In this document: positions 47,076 to 56,100 of the stretch, piece after piece | How the letters are laid out: each line of letters opens with the position of its first letter | Numbering within the stretch: position 1 is the first letter of the stretch | From: Qipengyuania gaetbuli | GTDB lineage: Bacteria; Pseudomonadota; Alphaproteobacteria; Sphingomonadales; Sphingomonadaceae | Assembly: GCF_020171365.1 (NCBI RefSeq) | Contig: NZ_JAIUZO010000002.1 | Span: 1,488,001-1,552,000 of the forward strand | DNA length: 64,000 nt | Direction: 5' to 3' | The notes under the pieces: model-generated | Told to the model about the DNA's origin: nothing | What the model saw: the letters and a program-made list of their open reading frames with translations, nothing else | Database searches by the model: none | Translations under genes and position numbers: made by a program

Positions 47076-48739
47076 TCAATGAGATACGGGACGTCCTTGC
47101 GGACCTCCTGCCCTGATGTTCCGCCGCCGCCGACAGTTGTCGCGCCGATCACTTCCACATAAACGTCGGAATTGTTCGTGAAGCGCGTTCCGTCCGGACC
47201 GACGCGCCGCGCGACCGGTTCAACCAGGAACACATCTACAAACTTCAGAATATCGGCATCCGTCGTGTTTGCGCCGACATTTTCAGCGGTACAATTGATT
47301 ACCGCGATGCTCAGGATGCGACGGTCGGGCGTGCTTGCAGGCGCGATACCGGGAGCCTGGCAAAAAGGTGTGCCCTGATGCTCGTAGTTTACCGTTTTGA
47401 TCGGTGGAGATGTCCTGGTGTGCTGGAAGGTCCGCCTGTTGAGATTGGCAAGACGCTGTTCGTAATCATAACGATATTGCTGGTAGCGGGTCGGCATCGC
47501 TCGGCCGGTAAGCTCGGCGTAGCCATAGTTCGACCAGGTAGTGGGCATCGTGCCAAGCCCGTTGGTCGCATAGTAGGCCGCACGGTCCCAGTTGCCATCG
47601 CCGATACGAGCACTTCCGTTTCCTGAGCAGTTGCCTGCCAAGCTTAGCGCATGACACTTGTCTCGCGGATAGCCCATCGGTTGCGTATTAGACGGGTCGA
47701 TATTGTTGACAGCATCGACAGGACGATAGGGTCGCGGGCCAACCTCGAAGCCGCCCGGGCCGATCGCACAGGAACCGCCGCTACCGCCAGGCGCCACTTC
47801 ACGCACCAGGTCTATCCGGCTGTTGGCAGACGGCGGGCAGAATGTGTTGCCATTGCCGCAGGCGTTGTTGAGGCCGTTCGCGTAAATCCCGAAGCGAACA
47901 TTCAGGGCGTCAAGCACGCTAACCTGCTGCCCCGGCTTCACGTCGGCACCGTCGATCGAGACACAATCGCCCGGGAAGTTTTCGCGACCCAGCGTCTGTG
48001 CCGTTGCGACTGCACCATTGCCTGCATTGGTCTCGAGATAACCGAATACGCCTGGCCCGTAGCTGCCGGTGGGCTCATCGGGGTCCTCACCGGCACCGTT
48101 TTGCCCGTTTACGTTGGCGACGAGGCGAATGCCTTTGCCGACATAATTCGCAATGGTGAATTCCGGGTCGTTGCTTTCGTTCGGATTGCACATCATCACC
48201 GGCGGGACTTTACAGATCGCCGAGCCAAGGCCCGCGACTGCAAGAGCGATCCCGTCCGCGTTGGCGACGCCGGTGACCGCAACGAGTGAATACGTTACCT
48301 CACGCCCGTCGATAGTTACCTCGACATAGTTCGCATCGTCATCGCCTGTGGCGAGGGTGAAGTTGTCCCGGTCGGTATATTCCGAGAAAAAGCGGATCGC
48401 CGGGAATGCCGAACACTGGTCGGCGGAAACTCCCACGGCTGTGCCGACCGTCAACGCATCATTACCGTCTGCCAGCAGGGTGGTGTTCGAAACCAGTCCA
48501 ATGGCGGCATTGCCAGCCCTGGCGCAGGCACCAACGCGGCCGTCGAGCTGGGTCGCGGCGGCAAGGGCTGCCTGGTCCGCGCCGTTCTGCAGTTCGGAAT
48601 CCATCCCCGCCATGCGGGCATAGTCGAAGCCCAGGCCCGCCATGGCGACGAGCGGGATGAGGGCCAGCGCATAGGTAGCAGCGACTGCGCCGCTCTGGTC
48701 CTTGTGGAACCGCCTCAGATGGTGAAGTGCGCTGGCCAT
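47072..48739 (-). CDS. tadG: TadG-related pilus assembly protein
   Basis: 555 residues. The N-terminal QSGAVAATYALALIPLVAMAGLGFDYAR is a TadG/TadE-type pseudopilin helix, followed by QNGADQAALAAATQLDG. The remainder is a large exported domain rich in Asn, Gly and Thr with many Cys residues (CARAG, CKVPPVMMC, CGNGNTFC), suggesting disulfides. No MIDAS motif of a von Willebrand domain is evident, unlike some TadG proteins. Probably a minor pilin at the cell surface. Confidence 0.86.
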   Translation of the reverse strand: MASALHHLRRFHKDQSGAVAATYALALIPLVAMAGLGFDYARMAGMDSELQNGADQAALAAATQLDGRVGACARAGNAAIGLVSNTTLLADGNDALTVGTAVGVSADQCSAFPAIRFFSEYTDRDNFTLATGDDDANYVEVTIDGREVTYSLVAVTGVANADGIALAVAGLGSAICKVPPVMMCNPNESNDPEFTIANYVGKGIRLVANVNGQNGAGEDPDEPTGSYGPGVFGYLETNAGNGAVATAQTLGRENFPGDCVSIDGADVKPGQQVSVLDALNVRFGIYANGLNNACGNGNTFCPPSANSRIDLVREVAPGGSGGSCAIGPGGFEVGPRPYRPVDAVNNIDPSNTQPMGYPRDKCHALSLAGNCSGNGSARIGDGNWDRAAYYATNGLGTMPTTWSNYGYAELTGRAMPTRYQQYRYDYEQRLANLNRRTFQHTRTSPPIKTVNYEHQGTPFCQAPGIAPASTPDRRILSIAVINCTAENVGANTTDADILKFVDVFLVEPVARRVGPDGTRFTNNSDVYVEVIGATTVGGGGTSGQEVRKDVPYLIE

Positions 48740-48753
48740 CGTGTCATGTCCTA

Positions 48754-49029
48754 TCAGTCCGGCTCTTCCGTGGTGGAAACGCGCTCGGGCTGTTTGACCT
48801 GGTCGTTGCGAAGGCGATCGATCGCGCCGACGGAGTTGTCGGCCGAAGTCGGCGGGATCGGGTCTTCATAGACCGGATTGGGGTCGATCACCTGCGCTGC
48901 CATGGTCCGGCGGTTCGCCTCGCCCCAGGTGGCGTCGGCCATGAAATCCTCGCCGCTGCCGGTGGCGCAGCCGGCAACTGCCAGCGTGCCGCCTGCCAGA
49001 GCAAGGGTGCGAATGAACTTAGAATTCAT
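48754..49029 (-). CDS. Small lipoprotein between cpaC and tadG
   Basis: 91 residues. The signal peptide ends in the lipobox AVAGC (Cys 21), followed by a short hydrophilic part (GSGEDFMADATWGEANRRTM, IDPNPVYEDPIP) that looks mostly unstructured. Start 49029 overlaps the cpaC end by 11 bases. In other Tad loci CpaD (a larger lipoprotein) occupies this position; this protein is much smaller and not clearly homologous. It may act as a secretin pilotin (inference). Confidence 0.8.
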   Translation of the reverse strand: MNSKFIRTLALAGGTLAVAGCATGSGEDFMADATWGEANRRTMAAQVIDPNPVYEDPIPPTSADNSVGAIDRLRNDQVKQPERVSTTEEPD

Positions 49030-50518
49030 AGTCATCGGCGCCCTCCTGCGCGGTGGTTTCGGTGCCCTGCTGCGTGTTCGCCGGGGTTGCCCCCTGGATC
49101 GGCGGCAGGTCATTCACGCGGTGCGCATTGCCGTTGAGCAGCACGTCCGCCTGGATCGGGTCCTTCACGCGGTCGGTCGGCAGCTGCACCAGTTCGGGCC
49201 GGATCGGCGCGACGAGGCGCGGCGTGACGATGATCAGCAGTTCCGTCTCGCCCTTCTGGAAGCCGGTCGAACGGAACAGCGATCCGATGATCGGGATCGA
49301 GCCGAGGATCGGGATCTGACTGACGGTGGTCTGGAAATCGCGCTGCAGCAGGCCGGCGATGGCGAAGCTTTCGCCGTCGCGCAGTTCCAGCACGGTGCTG
49401 GCCCGGCGGGTCTGCAGGCCCGGAATGCGGATGCCGTTCAGCGTGATCGAGGCGTTTTCGTCGATCGAACTGACTTCCGGTTCCACGACGAGGTTGATGA
49501 CCTTGTTCGACAGCACCGTCGGAGTGAAGCCGAGGCTGACGCCGAAGGACTTGAACTCGACCGTGATGCCGTTCTGGCCGCCACCGCCGACCCCGCCACC
49601 GCCGCCGCTCTGGACCACGGGGATCGGGAATTCGCCGCCGGCAAGGAATGACGCGCGCTGGCCCGAAAGGGCGACAAGCGTCGGTTCGGCGAGCGTCTTG
49701 GCGAGACCTTTCTCTTCCAGCGCATCTATAGCCACATCAACGTCGAGGCCGAGAATGTCGGTGAAGGAGCGAGTTAATACGCCGAAAGTGTTGAGCAGTT
49801 CGGTCTGGCCGAGGCTGCGGTTGCCGAAATTACTGCTCGGGATGCCATCTTCAGGCGTGAAGATGAGGCCGGAGCCACTTCCGGTCACACCGGACAGCCT
49901 TCCGCCGTTCGAGGAGAACAGCGTGCGCACACCCAATTCTTTGCCGATGTTCCGCGAAACTTCGGCAAAGCGGACTTCCAGCATGACCTGCTGGCTGCCT
50001 GCCAAGGTCATCAGGTTGAGTACGTTGTCCGTGCCGCCGGCATAGGCCTTGGCCAGCTGGACGGCGCGATCGGCAACGCCTGGGTCGCTCACGGAGCCAG
50101 AAAGGATGATCGCTTCACCTGACATACGGGCATCGACTTCCTCCCCGGGGAGAAGGTCTGCCATCTGTTCGCGTAGGCTCAGCACGTCGGGGCCCACGGC
50201 GATGTCCATCACCGCGATGACCTGGTTCGACCGATCGTAAAGCGTCAGCGAAGTGGTGCCGATCTTCTTGCCCAGCACGTAGACCGAACGGTCCGAGACG
50301 GGCAGGATGTCGGCCACTTCCTCGTTGCCGATCATCGCGCGGTCGATCGGCACGTCGGCCGTGACGACCTGGCTCTTGTTGACCGGGATTTCGACCGTAC
50401 CGGCGTGCATGGAAGCACCCGAATACTGCGTCTGGGCCAGAGCCGGGGTGGGAAGGGCCGCCGCGGAAAGCGCGGTGGTCAGTGCAAATGCCGCCAGGGC
50501 TGCTTTCTTAGTAACCAC
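49019..50518 (-). CDS. cpaC: Tad outer-membrane secretin CpaC (RcpA)
   Basis: 499 residues. A signal peptide (1-29, ending ALAQ) is followed by a pilus-formation N-domain (VEIPVNKSQVVTADVPIDRAM), a BON-like segment (about 115-165), and the secretin domain from about 260 (VALSGQRASFLAGGEFPIPV, a Gly-rich loop near residues 305-315, INLVVEPEVSSID, and ETELLIIVTPRLVAPI). It forms the outer-membrane pore for the Flp pilus. Confidence 0.95.
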   Translation of the reverse strand: MVTKKAALAAFALTTALSAAALPTPALAQTQYSGASMHAGTVEIPVNKSQVVTADVPIDRAMIGNEEVADILPVSDRSVYVLGKKIGTTSLTLYDRSNQVIAVMDIAVGPDVLSLREQMADLLPGEEVDARMSGEAIILSGSVSDPGVADRAVQLAKAYAGGTDNVLNLMTLAGSQQVMLEVRFAEVSRNIGKELGVRTLFSSNGGRLSGVTGSGSGLIFTPEDGIPSSNFGNRSLGQTELLNTFGVLTRSFTDILGLDVDVAIDALEEKGLAKTLAEPTLVALSGQRASFLAGGEFPIPVVQSGGGGGVGGGGQNGITVEFKSFGVSLGFTPTVLSNKVINLVVEPEVSSIDENASITLNGIRIPGLQTRRASTVLELRDGESFAIAGLLQRDFQTTVSQIPILGSIPIIGSLFRSTGFQKGETELLIIVTPRLVAPIRPELVQLPTDRVKDPIQADVLLNGNAHRVNDLPPIQGATPANTQQGTETTAQEGADDYEF

Positions 50519-51431
50519 GGAGAGCCTCCACGGAATAGGTTTCTGCTTCGGTGCCGCGCACGACGCTCATCGTCGGACCGCGCGGGCGTGCCGGGGCACT
50601 GGCCTGTTGCGGAGCAGAACTAGCTCCGCGCGGGGCCGCCGAATAGGAAGGAGTCGCCACTGCCGGGGCAGCGCCCCCCATGCGGCGGTATACATAGCGT
50701 CCCTCCCCGCCCAGATCGTTAGCAACTACGGTTTCCGTCGCGCCAACTTCCTGGTTCTCGACATTGCGCAGCGCCAGGCTAAGTACACCGATTTCGCGGG
50801 CGAGCGCCAGTTTCTGCGCGCCGTAGATGTCGGTCTGCAGGGTGGCAGTCTTGCTCAAGACCGGTTCGGTGTTGTTCTCGTCGGCCACCTGATCGATGCC
50901 GAGGACGAGGACGTTCTCGAGCGCGACGGTGGTCATCTTATCGGTTTGCTGGGCACCTTCGCCCGGGATCTGGCGGGTCAGGATCACGTCGACCACGTCG
51001 CCCGGACGGACGAAACCGCCCACGCCGGATACGTCGTTGATTGGGATCGACACAGCACGCATGTCTTCGGGAAGATTGGAAGCCAGGGTTGCGCGGCCGT
51101 TATCGCCGCTGACCTTGGAAGCAAGGACCGGTTCGCCGGGGACGATCGGGCGTAGTGCCACACGTCCGCCCAGCATGGCCTGCTCTAATGAAGTAAAGGC
51201 CCCTTGGGGAACCGAATCGCTGGGCCAGTTGACCAACCGCACATTCGTGTCTGTTAACTGCTGGCCAAAGGCGAGGGGTTGGGAAGCGACAACGATACGG
51301 GCAAGTTGCTGCTGTTCAGCAATTTCTTCCTGTTGTTCTTCCATGCCGGAAAAATAGGCATTCGCGAGATAGACGGCGACTAGGCCGAGAAACACCGCAA
51401 TGCCGGCGATCAGCAGATTCCTGCCCTGCAT
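50508..51431 (-). CDS. cpaB: Tad pilus assembly protein CpaB (RcpC)
   Basis: 307 residues. An N-terminal TM (LLIAGIAVFLGLVAVYLANAY) is followed by a SAF-like domain (RIVVASQPLAFGQQLTDTNV, MRAVSIPINDVSGVGGFVRP, GDVVDVILTRQ), then an Ala/Pro/Ser-rich C-terminal linker. It is periplasmic and stabilises the CpaC secretin. The start of cpaC lies within its last codons (11-base overlap). Confidence 0.93.
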   Translation of the reverse strand: MQGRNLLIAGIAVFLGLVAVYLANAYFSGMEEQQEEIAEQQQLARIVVASQPLAFGQQLTDTNVRLVNWPSDSVPQGAFTSLEQAMLGGRVALRPIVPGEPVLASKVSGDNGRATLASNLPEDMRAVSIPINDVSGVGGFVRPGDVVDVILTRQIPGEGAQQTDKMTTVALENVLVLGIDQVADENNTEPVLSKTATLQTDIYGAQKLALAREIGVLSLALRNVENQEVGATETVVANDLGGEGRYVYRRMGGAAPAVATPSYSAAPRGASSAPQQASAPARPRGPTMSVVRGTEAETYSVEALRGY

Positions 51432-51487
51432 GGCTTAACCCCCCAGTTGAAATTATCTTGGCAAACGCCAAAGCCCGGATGACAAAT

Positions 51488-51514
51488 GGCCCCGCTGATC
51501 GGATCAGCGGGGCC
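51488..51514 (-). terminator. Strong stem-loop between flp and cpaB
   Basis: 12-bp perfect stem GGCCCCGCTGAT / ATCAGCGGGGCC with a 3-base loop, 9 bases after the flp stop. No T-tract follows, so it is more likely an mRNA-stabilising or partial-termination structure that gives excess pilin over assembly genes (inference). Confidence 0.6.
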
Positions 51515-51523
51515 ACGAAGCCA

Positions 51524-51694
51524 TTAGACTGTAGCAGAAGTATCAATGGTGTCCGATGCGGCATTCATTGCACCCGAAATCGAGGTGCTCAGCGTACCGG
51601 TAGCAACGACGATGCCGAGGCCAACGATGGCGAGGATCAGAGCGTACTCGGCAGCCGAAGCGCCCGACTCATTGCGAAGAAAGTTCTTGAACAT
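51524..51694 (-). CDS. flp: Flp-type major pilin
   Basis: 56 residues. The short leader MFKNFLRNESG ends at the prepilin cleavage site, followed by ASAAEYALILAIVGLGIVVA; the G|x4-E-Y pattern with Glu at +5 and Tyr at +6 is the Flp signature. CpaA would cleave it. It is the first gene of the minus-strand Tad operon; the upstream region 51695-52054 must contain the operon promoter. Confidence 0.95.
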   Translation of the reverse strand: MFKNFLRNESGASAAEYALILAIVGLGIVVATGTLSTSISGAMNAASDTIDTSATV

Positions 51695-52054
51695 GATATT
51701 ACCCCAAGTCTTGAATGACAATTCGCCAGGAGAGCGAAGTGTCGTCTTCTAAACAGGACCCCGGCATCTATTTCCGGATGGCCCGCCCGAGGGGGTAAGG
51801 TGTTGGAACCGGCGCGACCTTTTATTGTTTAATCGGCATGCGCCGATCCGTTTCACGCTGGCTCCCTCGGAGCAATTACAAGTTCCCGCAAACAGCCGTT
51901 ACGGTCAACTTTGGTGCAACGAATCTAACATTTCTCAAATTTTCAGCAAGATAATTCGGAGAAAAGTTAATTCTGCTAGTTAACAGGCGGTAGAAGTTGC
52001 GGCTTTATCGCACTGCTCGAATCGGGAAATTGCTGATTCGGCGAGGAGTTTGAA
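51695..52054. other. AT-rich intergenic region: flp promoter region
   Basis: 360 bases without a gene between divergent flp and the membrane-protein gene. It contains an imperfect palindrome TCGGC-ATGC-GCCGA at 51833-51846, and two TTAA half-sites at 51967-51970 and 51980-51983. The half-site spacing is 9, not the 7 of a CtrA box. No clear -35/-10 or -24/-12 promoter was found by eye. Confidence 0.5.
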
Positions 52055-52177
52055 ATGATTCGCAGGCCAGCGAATGCTCGTGGGAAATTAACGGTTTCGC
52101 CGTTTCCCCTACTGGCCGCCTGGTTCGCACGCCGGAAGGCGGATCTCCACCGGCGCAGCGTTGCGCTGACCTCCTGA
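52055..52177 (+). pseudogene. N-terminal fragment of the DUF2569-like membrane-protein gene, ends at in-frame TGA
   Basis: 40 codons starting ATG at 52055 behind GAGGAG (7 bases), ending TGA at 52175-52177. The same frame continues without further stops to 52798 and immediately encodes a hydrophobic segment (HLRLLAFAWLAPIAGFMIG) that has no start codon before 52235. The simplest reading is one gene of about 247 codons broken by a CGA-to-TGA change; a sequencing error is the alternative. Confidence 0.5.
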
Positions 52178-52234
52178 ATCGAAAACCACCTGCGCCTGCT
52201 GGCCTTTGCTTGGCTGGCCCCGATCGCGGGCTTC

Positions 52235-52798
52235 ATGATCGGCCGTGTTGCCTTCCTGCGGAATCGCACGCAGCCGGAATACCGCTTCGCCCTGTTCGGC
52301 CGGTGGCGGGAACTCGACCGCATCCAGGCCGAAGCGCATCCCAGTTTCGGGTCGATCGGCTTCCTGACCTCATTGATCGTGGGAATGATGTGCGGCGTGG
52401 TGATGCGCACTGGTGAATTCGTCATGATCCAGCCCGCCTTGAACGAACACGCGCCTGCATGGGCCTATACGCTGTTCCTCGCGATGAGCGTGGAAATCGC
52501 CGTGATGAATTTCTTCTACATGATCTGCTTCGTCATGGCGCTGCGCAGCGTGCCGCTGTTTCCGCGCATGCTGCTTTACGTCTGGATTCTCGACGTGCTG
52601 TGCCAGCTCTCAATCGCGCGCGCGCTGGCGGGGAAGGATTTGCCGCCTGCCATCGGAGAGCCGCTGGCCACGTTGCTCACTGCGAACCTCAATACCGTCC
52701 TCATCAGCGCGGCCATCTGGTTGCCCTACCTGATTCTCTCGGAACGTGTGAACGTTACCTTCCGCCACCGAGTGCCCTCGGAAGCGCCATTGGCCTGA
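52235..52798 (+). CDS. DUF2569-like integral membrane protein (probably only the C-terminal part of the original gene)
   Basis: 187 residues from the ATG at 52235 with about four hydrophobic segments: FGSIGFLTSLIVGMMCGVV, YTLFLAMSVEIAVMNFFYMICFVMAL, FPRMLLYVWILDVLCQLSI and NTVLISAAIWLPYLILSE. It ends with ERVNVTFRHR, which resembles the S-x-R-V-x-x-T-F end of DUF2569 proteins. There is no ribosome-binding site before 52235, and the in-frame hydrophobic sequence upstream suggests the true start was 52055. Function unknown. Confidence 0.65.
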   Translation: MIGRVAFLRNRTQPEYRFALFGRWRELDRIQAEAHPSFGSIGFLTSLIVGMMCGVVMRTGEFVMIQPALNEHAPAWAYTLFLAMSVEIAVMNFFYMICFVMALRSVPLFPRMLLYVWILDVLCQLSIARALAGKDLPPAIGEPLATLLTANLNTVLISAAIWLPYLILSERVNVTFRHRVPSEAPLA

Positions 52799-53173
52799 TT
52801 CACTGTCCTCCGGTCCCATTTTCGGACAGCAGGCAAGTTTCTCAATCTTTCAGAGCTTTAAGTGTCATTTTCTGCCCTTCTCGGGCGGGAATGGCGTTTT
52901 TTTGCTATCCATCAACTGGTTAACAACATTGAAAGATCAGGTTGTACCTGTTTCACCTAATGCAACGACACGTCCCGCAGGCGGCTCGATTCGCCCTTGC
53001 GAGGACTACAAGTCGGGCCGCGGAAATTGCTGGACGGGCACCTGCCCGGATCTTGCTCGAACAATCCTTGGGGGGTGGTACCCCGAAGATTCGCAGCCCG
53101 TATCGTTCCCGGCAACTTCCGCGTCATAGGGGGGAATTCGCTCCTCCTCCCGGCTGCAGGAAGGACCGATACG
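52799..53173. other. Leader/promoter region of the giant adhesin gene
   Basis: 375 bases without a convincing gene. A small GCCC/GGGC hairpin followed by a T7 run near 52875-52910 may end the upstream gene. A long GC-rich leader (about 52960-53160) precedes the ATG, with CAGGAAGG as ribosome-binding site. No known riboswitch class was recognised, although the length and GC-richness leave room for 5'-UTR structure. Confidence 0.5.
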
Positions 53174-56100
53174 ATGGACAGTTTCGAGCAGAATGGTGAA
53201 TTCACCGGCGCACAGGACAGCCAGGACACCGGCGACACCCCGCGTGTCGAACGGGCCCCGGCCCAGCGCAGTGCGCGCGGCGATATCGTGCTCACGCCCG
53301 ATGAAAACGGCGTCGTGGTCCTGCCCGAAGGTGCATCGCTCGAAAACCTGACCGCGTCCGGCCGCGACCTCGTCCTCGTCCTCGACGACGGCACGCGCAT
53401 CATCATTCCCGAAGGCGCCATCATCGTCCCGCAGATCGTGGTCGACGGCGTCACGGTTCCGGCTGCCAACCTTGCAGCCCTGCTGACCGGCAACGAGCCG
53501 CAGCCCGCTGCCGGCGATCCGCAGAGCTCGGGCGGCAATTTCGAAGTCGATCCGGGCGCCATCCAGGCTGCCTACGACCTCGGCGACCTGCTGCCCTATA
53601 CCGAGCTGCAGTTCCCGCAGCCCGAAGAGCGCGAGATCATCCCTAATGCGCCGGACCAGGATCCGGACATCATCATCGAAACGCCGGACAATCCGGCTGG
53701 CGTGATCAACGCCATCGCGACCGTTGCCGAATCGGGCCTGCCCGAACGCACGATCAACGGCGTCGATGAAAGCGAAGGCACGCAGAGCGAAACCAATGGC
53801 GAAACCGCCAACGGCACCATCGTCTTCAACGCGCCCGACGGCGTGGGATCGGTTGCGATCAACGGCGTGGCCATCACCGCGGTCGGCCAGACCTTCGTGG
53901 GCCAGTACGGCGTGCTGACGATCACCAGCATCGACTTTGCCGGCGGCCAGATCGGCTTCAGCTTCACGCTGAACGACAACCTCGTGGGCGAAACCGTCGA
54001 CGGTTCGTATTCGATGACGGTCACCGACACCGATGGCGATACCGCGACCGCAACGCTGCAGATCATCGTCATCGACGATGCGCCGATCGCGCAGGACGAC
54101 ACGGGCTCGGTCCCGGGCGGAAGCCACGCGACGATTTCGGGCAGCGTGCTCGTCAACGACGAATCGGGCGCCGACAACTACGCGCCCAGCGGCGCGGTCA
54201 ACGGCTTCGCCAATGCCGGCGGTAGCGCTGCGCCCGGCGCGACCCTGGTCGGAACCTATGGCGAGCTGACGCTGAACGCGGACGGCACCTACGAATACAC
54301 CCGCTTCGTCAACACGCCCGGCGGCGTGTCGGAGCAGTTCACCTATTCGATCGTCGATGCCGACGGCAGCACCAGCACCGCCACGCTGACGATCAACATC
54401 GGCGATGCGCCCGATTCGATCACCAACGTTCCCGACGGCTTCGACGAGACCGTGGTCGAGGAAGGCCAGCTTCCGCCGAACACCGGTACGCGCACCGACG
54501 AGCCGGAAGGTTCGGACTTCGACGGCGACGACGAAACCGCGACCGGCACGATCACCTTCAATTCGCCCGACGGTGTCGGCAGCGTCACGCTCGGCGGCAC
54601 AGTCATCACGCCCGGCAGCCTGCCGCAGGTCGTCTTCTCGGACGAAACGGGCACGCTGACGGTCACGGGCTACACCTATGACCCGGTGACCGGCGCAGGC
54701 ACGATCACCTATGTCTACGAGCTGACCGACAACACCGGCGATGCCGACACGACCACGGTCACCTTCCCGATCGTCATCACCGATCTCGACGGCGACGTGG
54801 CATCCGACGACCTCGTCATCACCATCGTCGACGACACCCCGACCGCGCTCGACGACAGCGCGACGCAGGGCAGCGAGAACGCACCGGTTTCGGTGAACGT
54901 GATTGCCAACGACACGCCCGGCGCCGACGGCGTCGACCTGGCGACCGGCGTTGCCGCTGTCGACGGAACGCTGAGCGGTGGCGGCAGTCTTGCCTACAAT
55001 GGCGACGGCACCTTCACCTACACGCCCGCCGCCGGCGAAACCGGCACGGTCACCTTCGATTATGCCATCACCGATGGCGACGGCGACGTGTCCACCGCGA
55101 CTGTCACCATCACCCTTTCGGACGATTCGACCCCGCAAATCGCGGTCGAAGGCGACGACGATGTCGAAGAAGCCGCCCTGGCTGCCCGTGATGGCGAGCC
55201 GGCCGGCTCGAACGAAGCCAGCGATGGCGAGACCGCCTCGGGCGTGATCGCGATCAGCACCGGCAACGACACCGTCGCCTCGCTCGTCGTGAATGGCGTC
55301 AATGTCACCGGCGGCGGCACGGTAACCACGGCTGCCGGCGTGCTCACTATCTCGGTGAACAATGGTGCCTACAGCTACAGCTACGAGCTGAAGGACAACA
55401 CGCTGTCGGATCCGGACAGCGAAAGCTTCACCCTGACGGTGACCGACAGCGATGGCGACACCGCCTCCACCACGCTGGTCATCGCCATCATCGACGATGC
55501 GCCCACCGCCAATGACGATGCGAACGCGCTCGGCGCCGGCACCTATGGTCCGGTCGGCGGCAACGTGCTGTCGAACGACGTGCAGGGCGCGGACAGCGCC
55601 GATGTCACCTCCTATTCCAGCGCGAGCGACAGCGGCGTGGCCGGCGAGACCATCCAGGGCCTCTACGGTACGCTGACCATCGCTGCCGACGGCACTTACA
55701 GCTACACCCGCGACGCGGGCACGCCGGGTGGCGTGGAGGACAGCTTCGACTACGTCATCACCGATGACGACGGCGACACTTCCACTGCGACGCTGGTCAT
55801 CTCGATCGCCGACAGCCCCGTCACGCTCGACCTGCCGGTTGCCGGCGGCGAGACGACGCAGGTGGACGAGGCCGGCCTTGCTGCCGGTTCGGATGCCGCG
55901 AGCAACAGCGAATTCACAAGCGGCACCTTTACCTTCACCGCGCCCGACGGCCCGGCGGTCCTGACCATCGACGGCGCTCCGCTGGTCGCCGGCCAGACCT
56001 ATACGGGTAGTTTCGGTACGCTGACCATCACCTCGGTTGGCAACGGCACGGTCGGCTACACCTACGAGCTGACCACCAATACCAACGGCGACACCACGTC

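Noticed and set aside
51967..51983. CtrA box upstream of flp (TTAA ... TTAA)
   Set aside because: The spacer is 9 bases instead of 7, so it does not fit the consensus.
52109..52339. Minus-strand 76-codon frame with good GC3 codons
   Set aside because: Its codon signal is explained by the plus-strand membrane-protein frame 52055-52798, which has TM segments and a ribosome-binding site.
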